64,000 nucleotides of DNA from CBDATG01 sp965200145 (GTDB lineage Bacteria; Chloroflexota; Dehalococcoidia; Lucifugimonadales; Lucifugimonadaceae). The translations under genes were made by a program, and so were the position numbers. The notes under the pieces are model-generated. The model had not been told where the DNA came from and searched no databases. It was given only the letters and a program-made list of their open reading frames with translations. Every line of letters starts with the position of its first letter. The first letter of the stretch is position 1. Where the stretch lies: assembly GCA_965200145.1 (NCBI GenBank), contig CBDATG010000002.1:744001-808000 (forward strand), read 5' to 3'. Below, in pieces: positions 45,212 to 54,078 of this stretch.

Positions 45212-45298
45212 CGGTTAACTCTTTAGCCATCATGTAGCAGTTGGCACAACATTGAACTACTGCGCCTAATGCTTATTGTATCTTGACGCGCCGATGAT

Positions 45299-45327
45299 TT
45301 GACACGATACGACTCATGTTTTATTAT
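45299..45327 (+). promoter_or_regulatory. Strong sigma-70-type promoter of hsp20
   Basis: TTGACA (45299-45304), 17-base spacer, TATTAT (45322-45327). Consensus -35 and ideal spacing. Transcription should begin near 45334, just before the dyad at 45338-45358. Confidence 0.75.
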
Positions 45328-45337
45328 GTCATTCATA

Positions 45338-45358
45338 GCGGTTGAGCTATACAACCGC
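45338..45358. promoter_or_regulatory. Dyad in the hsp20 leader
   Basis: GCGGTTG (45338-45344) and its exact reverse complement CAACCGC (45352-45358), 7-base loop AGCTATA. Placed at about +4 to +24 of the predicted transcript. It could be a repressor operator or a leader hairpin. It is not the CIRCE element. Confidence 0.55.
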
Positions 45359-45388
45359 AATCAACATTGACAGGAAAGGAGTCTTGAC

Positions 45389-45835
45389 ATGACATCTCTC
45401 ATTCGTCGTCGACCGCTTGGAATCCACCATCGGGCACGATCACCGTTCGATGCCCTGTTTGACTGGAACCCGGTCTTCGCACACGTACCGCGAGGCCACG
45501 CTGGCAGGCCCACGCTAGGAGTCGATGCTTACTACGATGATGACAACTTCGTAGTCAACGCATCAGTCCCTGGCATTGAACTGGACGACATCAACGTCAC
45601 GTTGGACGACGGCGTCCTTCGCATCGCGGCCGAGCGCGACATCGACAACTCCAGGGAAGACGGTGACTACCTGATCCGCGAGCGTTCACGAGGTGTTCTC
45701 CACCGGTCCATCAGACTACCTGAAGGCATCGATGTCGACCAGGCGGACGCAAAGGTCGAAAACGGGGTCCTCACCATTACGGTACCGCGATCAGAGACCA
45801 ACCGAGCGAAGAAGCTAGAGGTCAGGTCCGTCTAA
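45389..45835 (+). CDS. Small heat-shock protein Hsp20
   Basis: A 148-residue alpha-crystallin-type chaperone that holds unfolding proteins. The N-terminus carries RRPLGIHHRARSPFDALFDW; the alpha-crystallin domain runs from about 48 to 140, with VDAYYDDDNFVVNASVPGI, LDDGVLRIAAER, SRGVLHRSIRLPEGID and VENGVLTITVPRSE. The ribosome site AAGGAG lies 7 bases before the ATG. A consensus promoter and a hairpin-forming leader precede it. Confidence 0.95.
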   Translation: MTSLIRRRPLGIHHRARSPFDALFDWNPVFAHVPRGHAGRPTLGVDAYYDDDNFVVNASVPGIELDDINVTLDDGVLRIAAERDIDNSREDGDYLIRERSRGVLHRSIRLPEGIDVDQADAKVENGVLTITVPRSETNRAKKLEVRSV

Positions 45836-45872
45836 CTCTAGCTGACAAACCTCGGACGCCCGGGCCGTGCAC

Positions 45873-45900
45873 GACGCCTCGCCGCTGTTGGCGGGGCGTC
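45873..45900 (+). terminator. Stem-loop after hsp20
   Basis: An 11-base stem (45873-45883 with 45890-45900, one G-T pair) around a 6-base loop, 37 bases after the hsp20 stop. No T run follows, so it may be a terminator with Rho help or only an mRNA-stabilising structure. Confidence 0.5.
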
Positions 45901-45928
45901 GGCGCGTCACAGCGAGTTCGTAACATGA

Positions 45929-47014
45929 ATGGCAGGAGCTTCCGCCATCATGTCATCCCCCGAGTCGACATCCAGGACCGGGACCGAAGTCCCCAGAGCG
46001 TTCGACCGATACCGGCCGGCGATTCAATCTGCCCTGCGTGACTGTCTGCTGAGCTACGCAACCCCGATCCACGATACTCACCGCTACTACATGGGTTGGG
46101 AAGATGCTGACGGTAACCCCTCCAATAACTTCGGCGGAAAGCGCTTGCGCCCTACTCTTGCGTTGCTGGCCGGCGAAGCGGTGGGCGGCACTATCGAGCG
46201 AGCCATGCCAATCGCCATCGCACTCGAATACGTTCACAACTTCTCGCTCATTCACGACGACTTGGAAGACCGTGACCAGTACCGACACCACCAGCCAACG
46301 GTGTGGTACTTATGGGGTGACGCAACAGCGATAATTTCGGGTACCGCCATGCTGAAGGTTGCGGACAACGCCGCCAAGCAACTTGCGCGAAACGGAGTTT
46401 CACTTCCCACCGCAGTTGCCTTACAACACCAGCTCGTAGCCGCTTACCTCAGAATCATGGAAGGTCAGTTCCTTGACATTAAGTATGAAACCGTCCACGA
46501 TGTGACCCTGTCTCAGTATTTCCAAATGATCGCCCGTAAGACCGGTGCCTTGATCACCGCATCCTTGCAGCTGGGCGCGAGAACCGCTGGGCAACGTCGC
46601 AACCTGCAGGCCGATGTCGCTGTTATTTCGGCGATTGGCAGAGAGCTCGGTGCCGTCTTTCAAATCCGAGATGACATCTTAGGCGTCTGGGGCGGCGAAC
46701 TCACAGGAAAACCCGTAGGTTCCGATATCCGCCGCAAAAAGAAGTCGCTTCCCGCCATCCACGCGCTCAACAACGCTCGCGAAGATGCCAAGACGAGGTT
46801 GAATTCGATATATCTGAACGGAGAACCCGCGACGACTCAGGTGGACGAAGTTCTAGAGATAATGGATGATGTAGGTACTCGTCATTACTGCCAGACCCTG
46901 TGCGAACAGCGATGGAAGAATGCCGATGCTCTGCTGGAAACATTGCACATCCCCGACAACTTCAGACGCGACTTGAAAGAAATCGGGACGTACCTACTGG
47001 AGCGCGAGTCTTAA
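45929..47014 (+). CDS. Polyprenyl diphosphate synthase
   Basis: A 361-residue trans-prenyltransferase that elongates allylic diphosphates with IPP. GGKRLRP is the substrate-binding site, the first Asp-rich motif is HDDLED near residue 110, and the second is IRDDILG near residue 247, with the GKPVGSD-IRRKKKS segment after it. Chain length (GGPP or longer) cannot be fixed from the sequence. The start has several Met options (residue 1 or 8). It could feed quinone, carotenoid or hopanoid lipids, with IspDF upstream in the same pathway. Confidence 0.92.
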   Translation: MAGASAIMSSPESTSRTGTEVPRAFDRYRPAIQSALRDCLLSYATPIHDTHRYYMGWEDADGNPSNNFGGKRLRPTLALLAGEAVGGTIERAMPIAIALEYVHNFSLIHDDLEDRDQYRHHQPTVWYLWGDATAIISGTAMLKVADNAAKQLARNGVSLPTAVALQHQLVAAYLRIMEGQFLDIKYETVHDVTLSQYFQMIARKTGALITASLQLGARTAGQRRNLQADVAVISAIGRELGAVFQIRDDILGVWGGELTGKPVGSDIRRKKKSLPAIHALNNAREDAKTRLNSIYLNGEPATTQVDEVLEIMDDVGTRHYCQTLCEQRWKNADALLETLHIPDNFRRDLKEIGTYLLERES

Positions 47015-47077
47015 CCACGTCCCACAGGCTCCCGGAATGAGTCCGATAATCCATCAACAGTCCGACCACAGCTACAA

Positions 47078-47902
47078 ATGATCACCATCATCGGCACGAA
47101 CCACCGTCTGCTGTCTTATGTGTTCGGACACGCGAAGATGAGCGAGGTGGACACTCCAGATAGCTGGTTGGCATACCGCGGGTCGATCTCCCACGAAGAG
47201 AACGACGATGAATCGGAAGCGTCCATTGTGTTGACAGGCAACGACCCCGGTGTCAGCGTTGAAGCAGCGAAGTGGGCGGTAGCAGAGTTCGAGCCGCAGC
47301 TACTTCTGAGCTTCGCATACGGGAGCGCGGCAAACGAGGTATCTACCGCCGCCAATCTCACACTGGCAACGAGTTGCACCAAAATCGAAGGTGACCCCAT
47401 CAGCTGGAGCGAATCATCCCCGTCGCCGCCGATTCGTACAACGGCCAAAGCGTACGCGGTCGCACGTAAAACCGTCGAGCAGCTCGGTTCCGACTACAGG
47501 TCAGGCAGCATCGTCAGCACTAACGCCCTGACAGGGACTGTCCAGATGAAACAGTGGTTGAACGAGTCCTACTCCATCGAGGCGATTGATCGAGACTCCT
47601 ATGGCATTGCCAAAGCATGTGCGGAAGGCAACGTTTACGAGTTCATGATCGTCAGACCGACACTTGACCCCTTGCACGTGGCCCTTCCAAACTTCGCACG
47701 GCGGCTCGGCCAGAAGCCCCGCGGATTGTTGTGGCCGAGAGTGTTCGCATACTTGGCAGGACATCCGAGAGACACGCGAAGAACGTTCCGACTGATCGGT
47801 AACGCTAACGCCGGTAGGCGCGCCCTCGGTAGATTCGTTCCGCGATTCCTGGCCGAATGGAGCGACCTGCAATCCAACGGTCGCGGCCGCAGCACCACAT
47901 GA
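47078..47902 (+). CDS. Divergent nucleoside-phosphorylase-superfamily protein
   Basis: A 274-residue protein resembling MTA/SAH nucleosidases and the hopanoid protein HpnG. The clues are IVLTGNDPGVS-VEAAKW in the N-terminal half, the LLLSFAYGSAANEVSTAANLTLATS strand in the glycine-loop position, GSIVSTNALT, and AIDRDSYGIAKACAEG in the place of the usual DMES catalytic loop. The Glu normally in that loop is Asp or Ser-flanked here. The C-terminal 60 residues are basic. It follows the polyprenyl synthase by 63 bases, a context known for HpnG. Function is inference only. Confidence 0.55.
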   Translation: MITIIGTNHRLLSYVFGHAKMSEVDTPDSWLAYRGSISHEENDDESEASIVLTGNDPGVSVEAAKWAVAEFEPQLLLSFAYGSAANEVSTAANLTLATSCTKIEGDPISWSESSPSPPIRTTAKAYAVARKTVEQLGSDYRSGSIVSTNALTGTVQMKQWLNESYSIEAIDRDSYGIAKACAEGNVYEFMIVRPTLDPLHVALPNFARRLGQKPRGLLWPRVFAYLAGHPRDTRRTFRLIGNANAGRRALGRFVPRFLAEWSDLQSNGRGRSTT

Positions 47903-47992
47903 ATCCTCTGACAGTGCTATCGGGCGAGGCTGCCATTCATTCATGTTAGACTTAGCAATAGAAACGGGTAGCCGCCCAACGTTGAACCGGAA

Positions 47993-48601
47993 TTGCGAAT
48001 CAGTTCGCCGCAGGGCATCTCAACTGTCGATCAGACGACCAGAACTCAATCTCAACTCATACATTCGCCCCGATCGGCGAACTCGCCCTTGACACTCGCA
48101 GACCGCAAACCGGCACCCTACACAGATACGCTGAATCGGCGCATCTCGGCTAGCGGATTCACCGTCTACCGCGAGCTGCTAACCACAGAAACAAGCGATG
48201 CAACGCAGTTCATCGACATCACAGACAGAGTCGAAGATGTAGTCCTGGCCTCCGGTGTTATCGACGGCCAAGCCCTCGTTTACAGCACCCACACAACCTG
48301 CAGCGTCATCATTAACGAAAACGAGCCGCTACTGCTGAAGGACATGGCACATTACTTGGAACGCCAAGCTCCCAAAGCCATGTACTACGGACACAACGAC
48401 TTCGCAATCCGCACCGTCAGCGTCAGACCAAACGAATGCCCGAACGGACATGCACATTGCCAGCACCTAGTGCTAGGCACCAGTGAAACCGTCCCAGTAA
48501 TAAACTCCGAACTGCTACTGGGTGAGTTCCAGAAGATATTCCTTGTTGAGCTGGACGAACCAAAGGTCCGGGAGTTCTTGGTGCAAGTAACCGGAACCTA
48601 A
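47993..48601 (+). CDS. YjbQ-family protein with N-terminal extension
   Basis: A 202-residue frame whose last ~145 residues match YjbQ (secondary thiamine-phosphate synthase-like): GFTVYRELLTTET, YSTHTTCSVIINENEP, NDFAIRTVSV, CPNGHAHCQHLVLG and VELDEPKVREFLV. The TTG at 47993 adds ~55 residues of low-complexity sequence with no family match; a TTG at 48089 would give a near-normal length. The family enzyme activity is debated; it probably binds a metal through its His and Cys residues. Confidence 0.78.
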   Translation: MRISSPQGISTVDQTTRTQSQLIHSPRSANSPLTLADRKPAPYTDTLNRRISASGFTVYRELLTTETSDATQFIDITDRVEDVVLASGVIDGQALVYSTHTTCSVIINENEPLLLKDMAHYLERQAPKAMYYGHNDFAIRTVSVRPNECPNGHAHCQHLVLGTSETVPVINSELLLGEFQKIFLVELDEPKVREFLVQVTGT

Positions 48602-48655
48602 CCGCGCTTCTCTCATTGTTCCCGTCTAGTCCAAACCGCTAGAGCCCAGAACGAC

Positions 48656-49324
48656 GTGCCGCGGTACTACGGCGTATTCCTTGATATTCGCGGCCGCAAG
48701 TGCGTCGTCGTAGGCGGCGACGCGCACGAAGCGTTGCGAAAGGTCAAGTATCTCTTGGAATGCGGAGCCGAGGTAACCGTTATTGCACCCAAGACGCAAA
48801 CATGTGACGAAATCCAGACGTTAGCCGAGAGGGACGAAATCCGCTTAATCTCGCGTAAATACCAACAGGGAGACCTCAACGACGTGTGGATCGCCATCGT
48901 GGCCGACACCTCCGACGCGGCGGTTAATGAATCGATCCGGGACGACGCCGAGAGTCGCAACGTGCTTCTCAATGTCATGGACGTCACCCACATGTGCAAC
49001 TTCATCGCGCCGGCCCTGGTCCATCGCGAAGACGTGACCGTCGCCGTTTCCACTGCCGGTACCAGCCCCGCTTTGGCGCGCAGGCTACGTGAGCGCATGT
49101 CCGACGCCGAGACCTGCAGATGCTTGCAGTGGGCAGACATCGGTCCGATGTTAGCGGATGTACGGCGAGAGGTGCGCGCAAAGAATCTGCCTCTCAAACC
49201 AGACGACTGGGCAGAGTCGATCACCGACGAGATTCTCGAAACCTTCCAACGCGGAGAACATGCAGCGGCACGAAAGATGCTAGAGAATGCCTTGAACTCT
49301 CGCGCTATAGTTACCGAAGATTAG
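48656..49324 (+). CDS. Precorrin-2 dehydrogenase / sirohydrochlorin ferrochelatase (CysG N-terminal type)
   Basis: A 222-residue protein starting at GTG that would oxidise precorrin-2 with NAD and insert iron to form siroheme. Shown by VFLDIRGRKCVVVGGDAHEALRKVKYLLE (the NAD-binding fold), LLNVMDVTHMCNFIAPALVHREDVTVAVSTAGTSPALARRLRER, the typical Met8/CysG block. Its placement before hemC, cobA-hemD and hemB makes it part of a tetrapyrrole unit. Confidence 0.92.
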   Translation: MPRYYGVFLDIRGRKCVVVGGDAHEALRKVKYLLECGAEVTVIAPKTQTCDEIQTLAERDEIRLISRKYQQGDLNDVWIAIVADTSDAAVNESIRDDAESRNVLLNVMDVTHMCNFIAPALVHREDVTVAVSTAGTSPALARRLRERMSDAETCRCLQWADIGPMLADVRREVRAKNLPLKPDDWAESITDEILETFQRGEHAAARKMLENALNSRAIVTED

Positions 49325-49430
49325 CGCGGTCATCCGATACTTCGGGCGCTCAATCTCCCTCCCAAGCAAATGACCTGACAATCCGTCCACCGATCCGCCA
49401 AGCATCTACACAACGAAAACTACCAGAACG

Positions 49431-50366
49431 ATGCATACACGCGAGCTGGTCATAGGAAGCAGGGGTAGCCGCTTAGCAATCAGGCAGCGAGAGGAAGTTG
49501 TGCTAAGTCTCAAGCGGCATAACCCCGAATTGGAGGTGCGTGAGGTAGACGTTCAAACCAAAGGCGACCTTCATCCTAGTCTCCCGGTCGGGTCGATCGG
49601 CACATCGGTATTCGTAAGCGAGCTCCAGCGCGCTCTGATCGACGGTGAGATCGATGTCGCCGTCCACAGCATGAAAGACCTACCTACTGCCGAGCCCGAA
49701 GGACTTACCGTAGCCGCGGTGCCTGACCGCGAGGACCCGCGCGATGCCGTGATCTCACTGGACGGCTCCACGATGGACGAACTGCCAAGCGGATCAATAG
49801 TCGCAACCGGTAGCCCACGCCGAGCCGCATTAACCAATATCAGACGCCCCGACATTGTCTTGCATCACATCCGCGGCAACGTCAACACACGCGTAGAACG
49901 CTTAGATTCGGGCCAGTCCGATATCGATGCGCTAATACTCGCAGCCGCCGGACTTAAACGCCTCGGTCTGCAAAGTCGCATTGCCCAATATCTCGGATGC
50001 ATGGAGTTCGTTGCAGCACCCGCGCAAGGCGCACTCGCGCTAGAGTGCAGGGCCGACGACACCGAGGCGATTTCAATATGCAACACCATCGAGAATCCCA
50101 ATACGCGCCTCTGCGTCGATACCGAACGCACATTCGTTGGTGAAATCGGCGCGGGATGCAGTACCCCCATCGGCGCGCACGCCAAGAAGAGTGGTGACCA
50201 AATCACACTCGCCGCATTCGTCTCCAACCTGTCGGCTACCGAATCATTAACGATCAAGGAATCCGCCAAGGCGAGCAACGCGAATGAACTCGCCCGCTCC
50301 GTGGCCCTCCAGATGCTATCGGACGGCGCGGCAGAATTAGTCCGAGCACCGCAATGCAACCGCTAG
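49431..50366 (+). CDS. hemC: Porphobilinogen deaminase (hydroxymethylbilane synthase)
   Basis: A 311-residue enzyme that links four porphobilinogens into hydroxymethylbilane. It shows IGSRGSRLAIRQ, QTKGD, VHSMKDLPT, the Arg-rich GSPRRAAL, IRGNVNTRVERL, QGALALE and the dipyrromethane-carrying Cys in GAGCSTPIGAHA. Length is normal. It lies 106 bases after the siroheme gene and 7 bases before the cobA-hemD fusion. Confidence 0.97.
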   Translation: MHTRELVIGSRGSRLAIRQREEVVLSLKRHNPELEVREVDVQTKGDLHPSLPVGSIGTSVFVSELQRALIDGEIDVAVHSMKDLPTAEPEGLTVAAVPDREDPRDAVISLDGSTMDELPSGSIVATGSPRRAALTNIRRPDIVLHHIRGNVNTRVERLDSGQSDIDALILAAAGLKRLGLQSRIAQYLGCMEFVAAPAQGALALECRADDTEAISICNTIENPNTRLCVDTERTFVGEIGAGCSTPIGAHAKKSGDQITLAAFVSNLSATESLTIKESAKASNANELARSVALQMLSDGAAELVRAPQCNR

Positions 50367-50373
50367 AACCAAA

Positions 50374-51888
50374 TTGAACCATCGCACCAAAGTCTCCCTA
50401 GTTGGTTCCGGACCCGGCGATCCAGATCTGATCACCGTCAAAGGCCTCAACACGCTGAAGAACGCCGATGTAGTCATTTACGATCGGCTCGCCCCCCTCG
50501 AACTACTACAGCATGCTCGCACCGATGCCGAACTGATCGATGCTGGCAAGACACCTTCTCGTACCGGCATGGACCAGGACGGTATCAACGCCGCGATTAC
50601 CAAAGCGTCCCTCGCTGGTAAATCAGTGTGCAGGTTGAAAGGCGGCGATCCCTTCGTGTTCGGACGCGGCGCAGAAGAAGCATTGGCGTTAGCCGAAGCC
50701 GGGGTCCCGTTCGAAGTAATCCCAGGTGTTACGTCTGCCATTGCCGCTCCCGCCGCGTCTGGCATCCCCGTAACCCACCGCGGCGCGTCTCGAACCTGCG
50801 TCATCACAACGGGTAGCACCAGCGATGGCAAACTCGATCCCGATCATTGGAGGCAATTGGCGCAAGTTGATGGCACGCTAGTCGTGCTGATGGCGGCAGG
50901 CAACATCGCACAAATCACGGCAGAACTCATGAAGCATGGACGTCCTGCGTCGGAACCAGCCGCCGCAACAAGATACGGGACCAGACCCGACCAAGAAACA
51001 GTGATCGGTACGTTGGACAGCATCGCCAAACGCGCAGGTGACGCGGGTTTGAGAGCGCCGGTGGTGTTTACCTTTGGTCAAGCAGTAAGGCTGGCGAAGC
51101 AGATCAACTGGGTGGAATCGCGACCACTCCACCAGCTACGAGTAGTCGTATCCCGTGCACGATCCAGTCAGAGTCGTCTCGCCGAGAATCTGAGGGAACA
51201 CGGTGCAACCGTGATCGAGACCCCCGCAATCCGCATCGAACCGCTCATCGATTATTCGAGTCTCGACTTAGCGCTGTTTCAGCTGCACCGATACGATTGG
51301 GTGTCGTTCGCCAGCCGAAACGCTGTGGCACAGGTATTCGCACGCATCCATGCAAGAAGGCGTGACGCAAGACTGTTCGCGGGCACGAACATCGCCGCTA
51401 TCGGGCCAGCAACCGTCCAGGAACTCAGACAACACGGCATCGCGGCTGACCTAGTGCCGGCCGACTACTCATCGAGCGGACTCATTGACGCATTCTCTTC
51501 GCTTAACGAAAAGCCGAGGAACGTCCTCGCATTCAAATCAGACATCGGACGTGAGTCCGTCATGCAAGGATTGAGCGAACTCGGCGCAGATGTTGACCTA
51601 GTGTCTGCGTACCGCACCGTTCACGCAACCGAGTCAGCCGATAAGGCTAAAGACGCATACCACCGAGGCGTAGACATCACAACTTTCACCAGCTCATCAA
51701 CCGTGACGAACCTGCTGGCCATGCTCGACAATGATCACCGAGCAGTAAACGATGGCGTAGTCGCCTGCATCGGTCCGATCACCGCTGAGACTGCACGCAA
51801 GCGAGGAATCAGAGTCGACATAGTCCCAACAACTCACACGATCGACGCCATGGTGCACGCGATTGTCGAACGCTACGCCAAGGACTAA
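50374..51888 (+). CDS. cobA-hemD: Fused uroporphyrinogen-III methyltransferase / uroporphyrinogen-III synthase
   Basis: A 504-residue fusion starting at TTG. Residues 1-~245 are the SAM uroporphyrin-III C-methyltransferase (VGSGPGDPDLITVKG, DAGKTPSRTGMDQD, RLKGGDPFVFGRGAEE, GVTSAIAAPAASGIPVTHRG), which makes precorrin-2. From about 250 to the end is uroporphyrinogen-III synthase (RVVVSRARSSQSRLAENL, DWVSFASRNAV, IAAIGPATVQEL, TFTSSSTVTNLL). The fusion joins the cyclisation that forms uroporphyrinogen III to its first methylation toward siroheme. It lies between hemC and hemB. Confidence 0.95.
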   Translation: MNHRTKVSLVGSGPGDPDLITVKGLNTLKNADVVIYDRLAPLELLQHARTDAELIDAGKTPSRTGMDQDGINAAITKASLAGKSVCRLKGGDPFVFGRGAEEALALAEAGVPFEVIPGVTSAIAAPAASGIPVTHRGASRTCVITTGSTSDGKLDPDHWRQLAQVDGTLVVLMAAGNIAQITAELMKHGRPASEPAAATRYGTRPDQETVIGTLDSIAKRAGDAGLRAPVVFTFGQAVRLAKQINWVESRPLHQLRVVVSRARSSQSRLAENLREHGATVIETPAIRIEPLIDYSSLDLALFQLHRYDWVSFASRNAVAQVFARIHARRRDARLFAGTNIAAIGPATVQELRQHGIAADLVPADYSSSGLIDAFSSLNEKPRNVLAFKSDIGRESVMQGLSELGADVDLVSAYRTVHATESADKAKDAYHRGVDITTFTSSSTVTNLLAMLDNDHRAVNDGVVACIGPITAETARKRGIRVDIVPTTHTIDAMVHAIVERYAKD

Positions 51889-51894
51889 CCCATC

Positions 51895-52911
51895 GTGAAA
51901 TCGGCAGACCCGCCAGGCTTCCGCCGACTCCGCCCGCTACGCCTCACCCGCGACGACAGGTTGGCAAACGCCGAAACACTACTAGACGCGTCATGTTTCG
52001 TATATCCCATGTTCGTTGTCAACGGCGCGAACGTCGTGCAACCGATCCAGGCCATGCCAGGCATCAATCGGATGTCGGTTGACATGGCAGACCGAGAAGT
52101 CGAGGCAGCGTTGGACCGTGGCATAACTCGCTTCTTGTTATTCGGATTACCGGATGCCAAACATCCAGACGGCCGCAACGCTTGGAACCCCGACGAAGCC
52201 GTGCAACGATGCACAGAAATGATCAAGTCACGGTTCCCGGAAGCCACCGTCACAACCGATGTATGTCTCTGCGAGTACACCGACCACGGCCACTGCGGTC
52301 TGCTCTCCGACGCCCCTGACGAAACCGTTAACAACGATGCGACCCTGCCGCTGCTGGCACGAGCCGCGCTCTCCCACGCACACGCCGGTGCCGACATCGT
52401 GGCACCATCCGCAATGATGGACGGACAGGTGGGCGCGATAAGGAGGGAACTAGACCGCAACGGCTTCGATGACGTGCAGATCCTCGGATACTCAGCGAAG
52501 TACGCGTCCGCCTTCTACGGACCGTTCAGGGAAGCCGCCGACTCCGCACCATCCTTTGGCGACAGGCGCGCCTATCAGATGCAAACGACCCAACGAAAGG
52601 AAGCCATGGAGGAAATCGAAGCCGACATCGCCGAAGGCGCGAACGCCGTCATGGTCAAACCCGCATTGGCGTACCTCGATGTGATCCGCGATGCCAAGTC
52701 AAGCTTTCCCGACCGCGCCCTGTACGCCTACAACGTCTCTGGCGAGTACTCAATGATCTGCGCCGCTGCATCCAACGGATGGATAGACCGCAAGACTGCC
52801 GCCCTAGAAACTCTGATGAGCATCCGACGAGCAGGCGCTGACTACATCATCACCTATTTCGCACTCGAAGCAACCGACTGGTTGCAAGAAACCGAAGGTG
52901 GCATCTTCTAG
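51895..52911 (+). CDS. hemB: Delta-aminolevulinic acid dehydratase (porphobilinogen synthase)
   Basis: A 338-residue enzyme, starting at GTG, that joins two 5-aminolevulinates to porphobilinogen. It shows RRLRPLRLTRDDR, FVYPMFVVNG, TDVCLCEYTDHGHCG (metal ligands Cys-Cys-Cys-like region), the Schiff-base Lys regions YSAKYASAFYGPFR and VMVKPALAYLD, and YNVSGEYSM. The presence of the Cys-rich metal region suggests a zinc type. It overlaps nothing and starts 6 bases after cobA-hemD. Confidence 0.96.
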   Translation: MKSADPPGFRRLRPLRLTRDDRLANAETLLDASCFVYPMFVVNGANVVQPIQAMPGINRMSVDMADREVEAALDRGITRFLLFGLPDAKHPDGRNAWNPDEAVQRCTEMIKSRFPEATVTTDVCLCEYTDHGHCGLLSDAPDETVNNDATLPLLARAALSHAHAGADIVAPSAMMDGQVGAIRRELDRNGFDDVQILGYSAKYASAFYGPFREAADSAPSFGDRRAYQMQTTQRKEAMEEIEADIAEGANAVMVKPALAYLDVIRDAKSSFPDRALYAYNVSGEYSMICAAASNGWIDRKTAALETLMSIRRAGADYIITYFALEATDWLQETEGGIF

Positions 52912-53127
52912 ACCAGCGTCACACTCACGTCTCTCTGACGATCACGCTTAATCGCTAGGCGGGGCAGATTCATTCCCGGTGCTGTCAACGCCGCGCGCCC
53001 ATTGCAATGTGGTCCTAGGCGGGTTTCTAGTCGTCTAGTCCGTGCCGCCAACGAACCTTAACCTCATCGCTATAGCGTTGGAAACTGGGGCGACAGACTA
53101 CGACGAATTGTCGCCGACCGGTACACA

Positions 53128-53979
53128 ATGCGACGCCTGCTCCAAGACACACCCTTTATCGTCAAGGCTTGCGTCGCTGAGGCTCTAGGCACGTTCCTAC
53201 TTGTATTGTTCGGCACCGGGGCCGTCGCAGCTTCGGTGTTCACTGGCGCGCACACCGGACTTTGGCAAGTGGCAGCCGTGTGGGGATTCGGAGTCGCGCT
53301 CGCGATCTACGTGTCTGCCGCCGTTTCAGGAGCGCACCTCAACCCAGCCGTAAGCCTCGCATTCGCCGTATTCCGACGTTCTGAGTTCCCGATCGCACGA
53401 CTGTTACCCTACTGGTTCTCCCAGCTACTCGGCGCCACCTTGGCAGGTTTGGCAGTGCTATGGGTATTCGGAAGCGCGATCACGAACTTCGAGGCAAGCA
53501 ACGGAATCACCAGGGGCGAAACGGGCAGCGTTCAATCGGCAATGGCATTCGGCGAGTACTTCCCAAATCCCGCACTTTTCCCAGACACCAACCTGGATAT
53601 CACGCCGTGGCATGCCTTCGCAGTAGAGGCGTTCGGCACCGCGATTCTCGTGCTGGTCATCTTCTCTCTCATTGACCGCCGCAACGCAGCGTTGCCCAAC
53701 AAGGGATTCGCACCATTCCTCATCGGTTTCACCGTCGCAGCTCTCATCGCCCTCTTCGCACCTATCACCCAGGCCGGCTGGAATCCAGCTAGAGACTTCG
53801 GTCCACGCATCGTTGCATACCTCGCGGGTTGGAACGACATCGCAATCCCCGGACCTGATGGCGGTTTCTGGGTGTACATCGCCGGCCCCCTTGTCGGAGG
53901 ATTGATTGGCGCCGCCATCTTCGAAACGGTTATCGCACCAGGCCTAAAGCACGCCGACGATGGGCATGGCGACGAGTGA
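53128..53979 (+). CDS. MIP-family channel, aquaglyceroporin (GlpF-like)
   Basis: A 283-residue membrane channel with six segments and two NPA half-helices: SGAHLNPAVSLA near residue 73 and GWNPARDFGPR near 218. The Asp after the second NPAR is typical of the glycerol-conducting branch. The N-terminus shows the ACVAEALGTFLLVLFGTG motif. It stands alone between hemB and the sodX gene; a glycerol kinase gene is not present. The 216-base gap before it holds two CTAGGCGG repeats but no gene. Confidence 0.92.
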   Translation: MRRLLQDTPFIVKACVAEALGTFLLVLFGTGAVAASVFTGAHTGLWQVAAVWGFGVALAIYVSAAVSGAHLNPAVSLAFAVFRRSEFPIARLLPYWFSQLLGATLAGLAVLWVFGSAITNFEASNGITRGETGSVQSAMAFGEYFPNPALFPDTNLDITPWHAFAVEAFGTAILVLVIFSLIDRRNAALPNKGFAPFLIGFTVAALIALFAPITQAGWNPARDFGPRIVAYLAGWNDIAIPGPDGGFWVYIAGPLVGGLIGAAIFETVIAPGLKHADDGHGDE

Positions 53980-54078
53980 TTCTGACCAACGCGCGATGTA
54001 CCTCGCGACCGAGGATACCGACAGTGAGCTCTGCGAATCGTGGGCACGCCGGCCTGCGACCAAACTATATCTTGCAAT

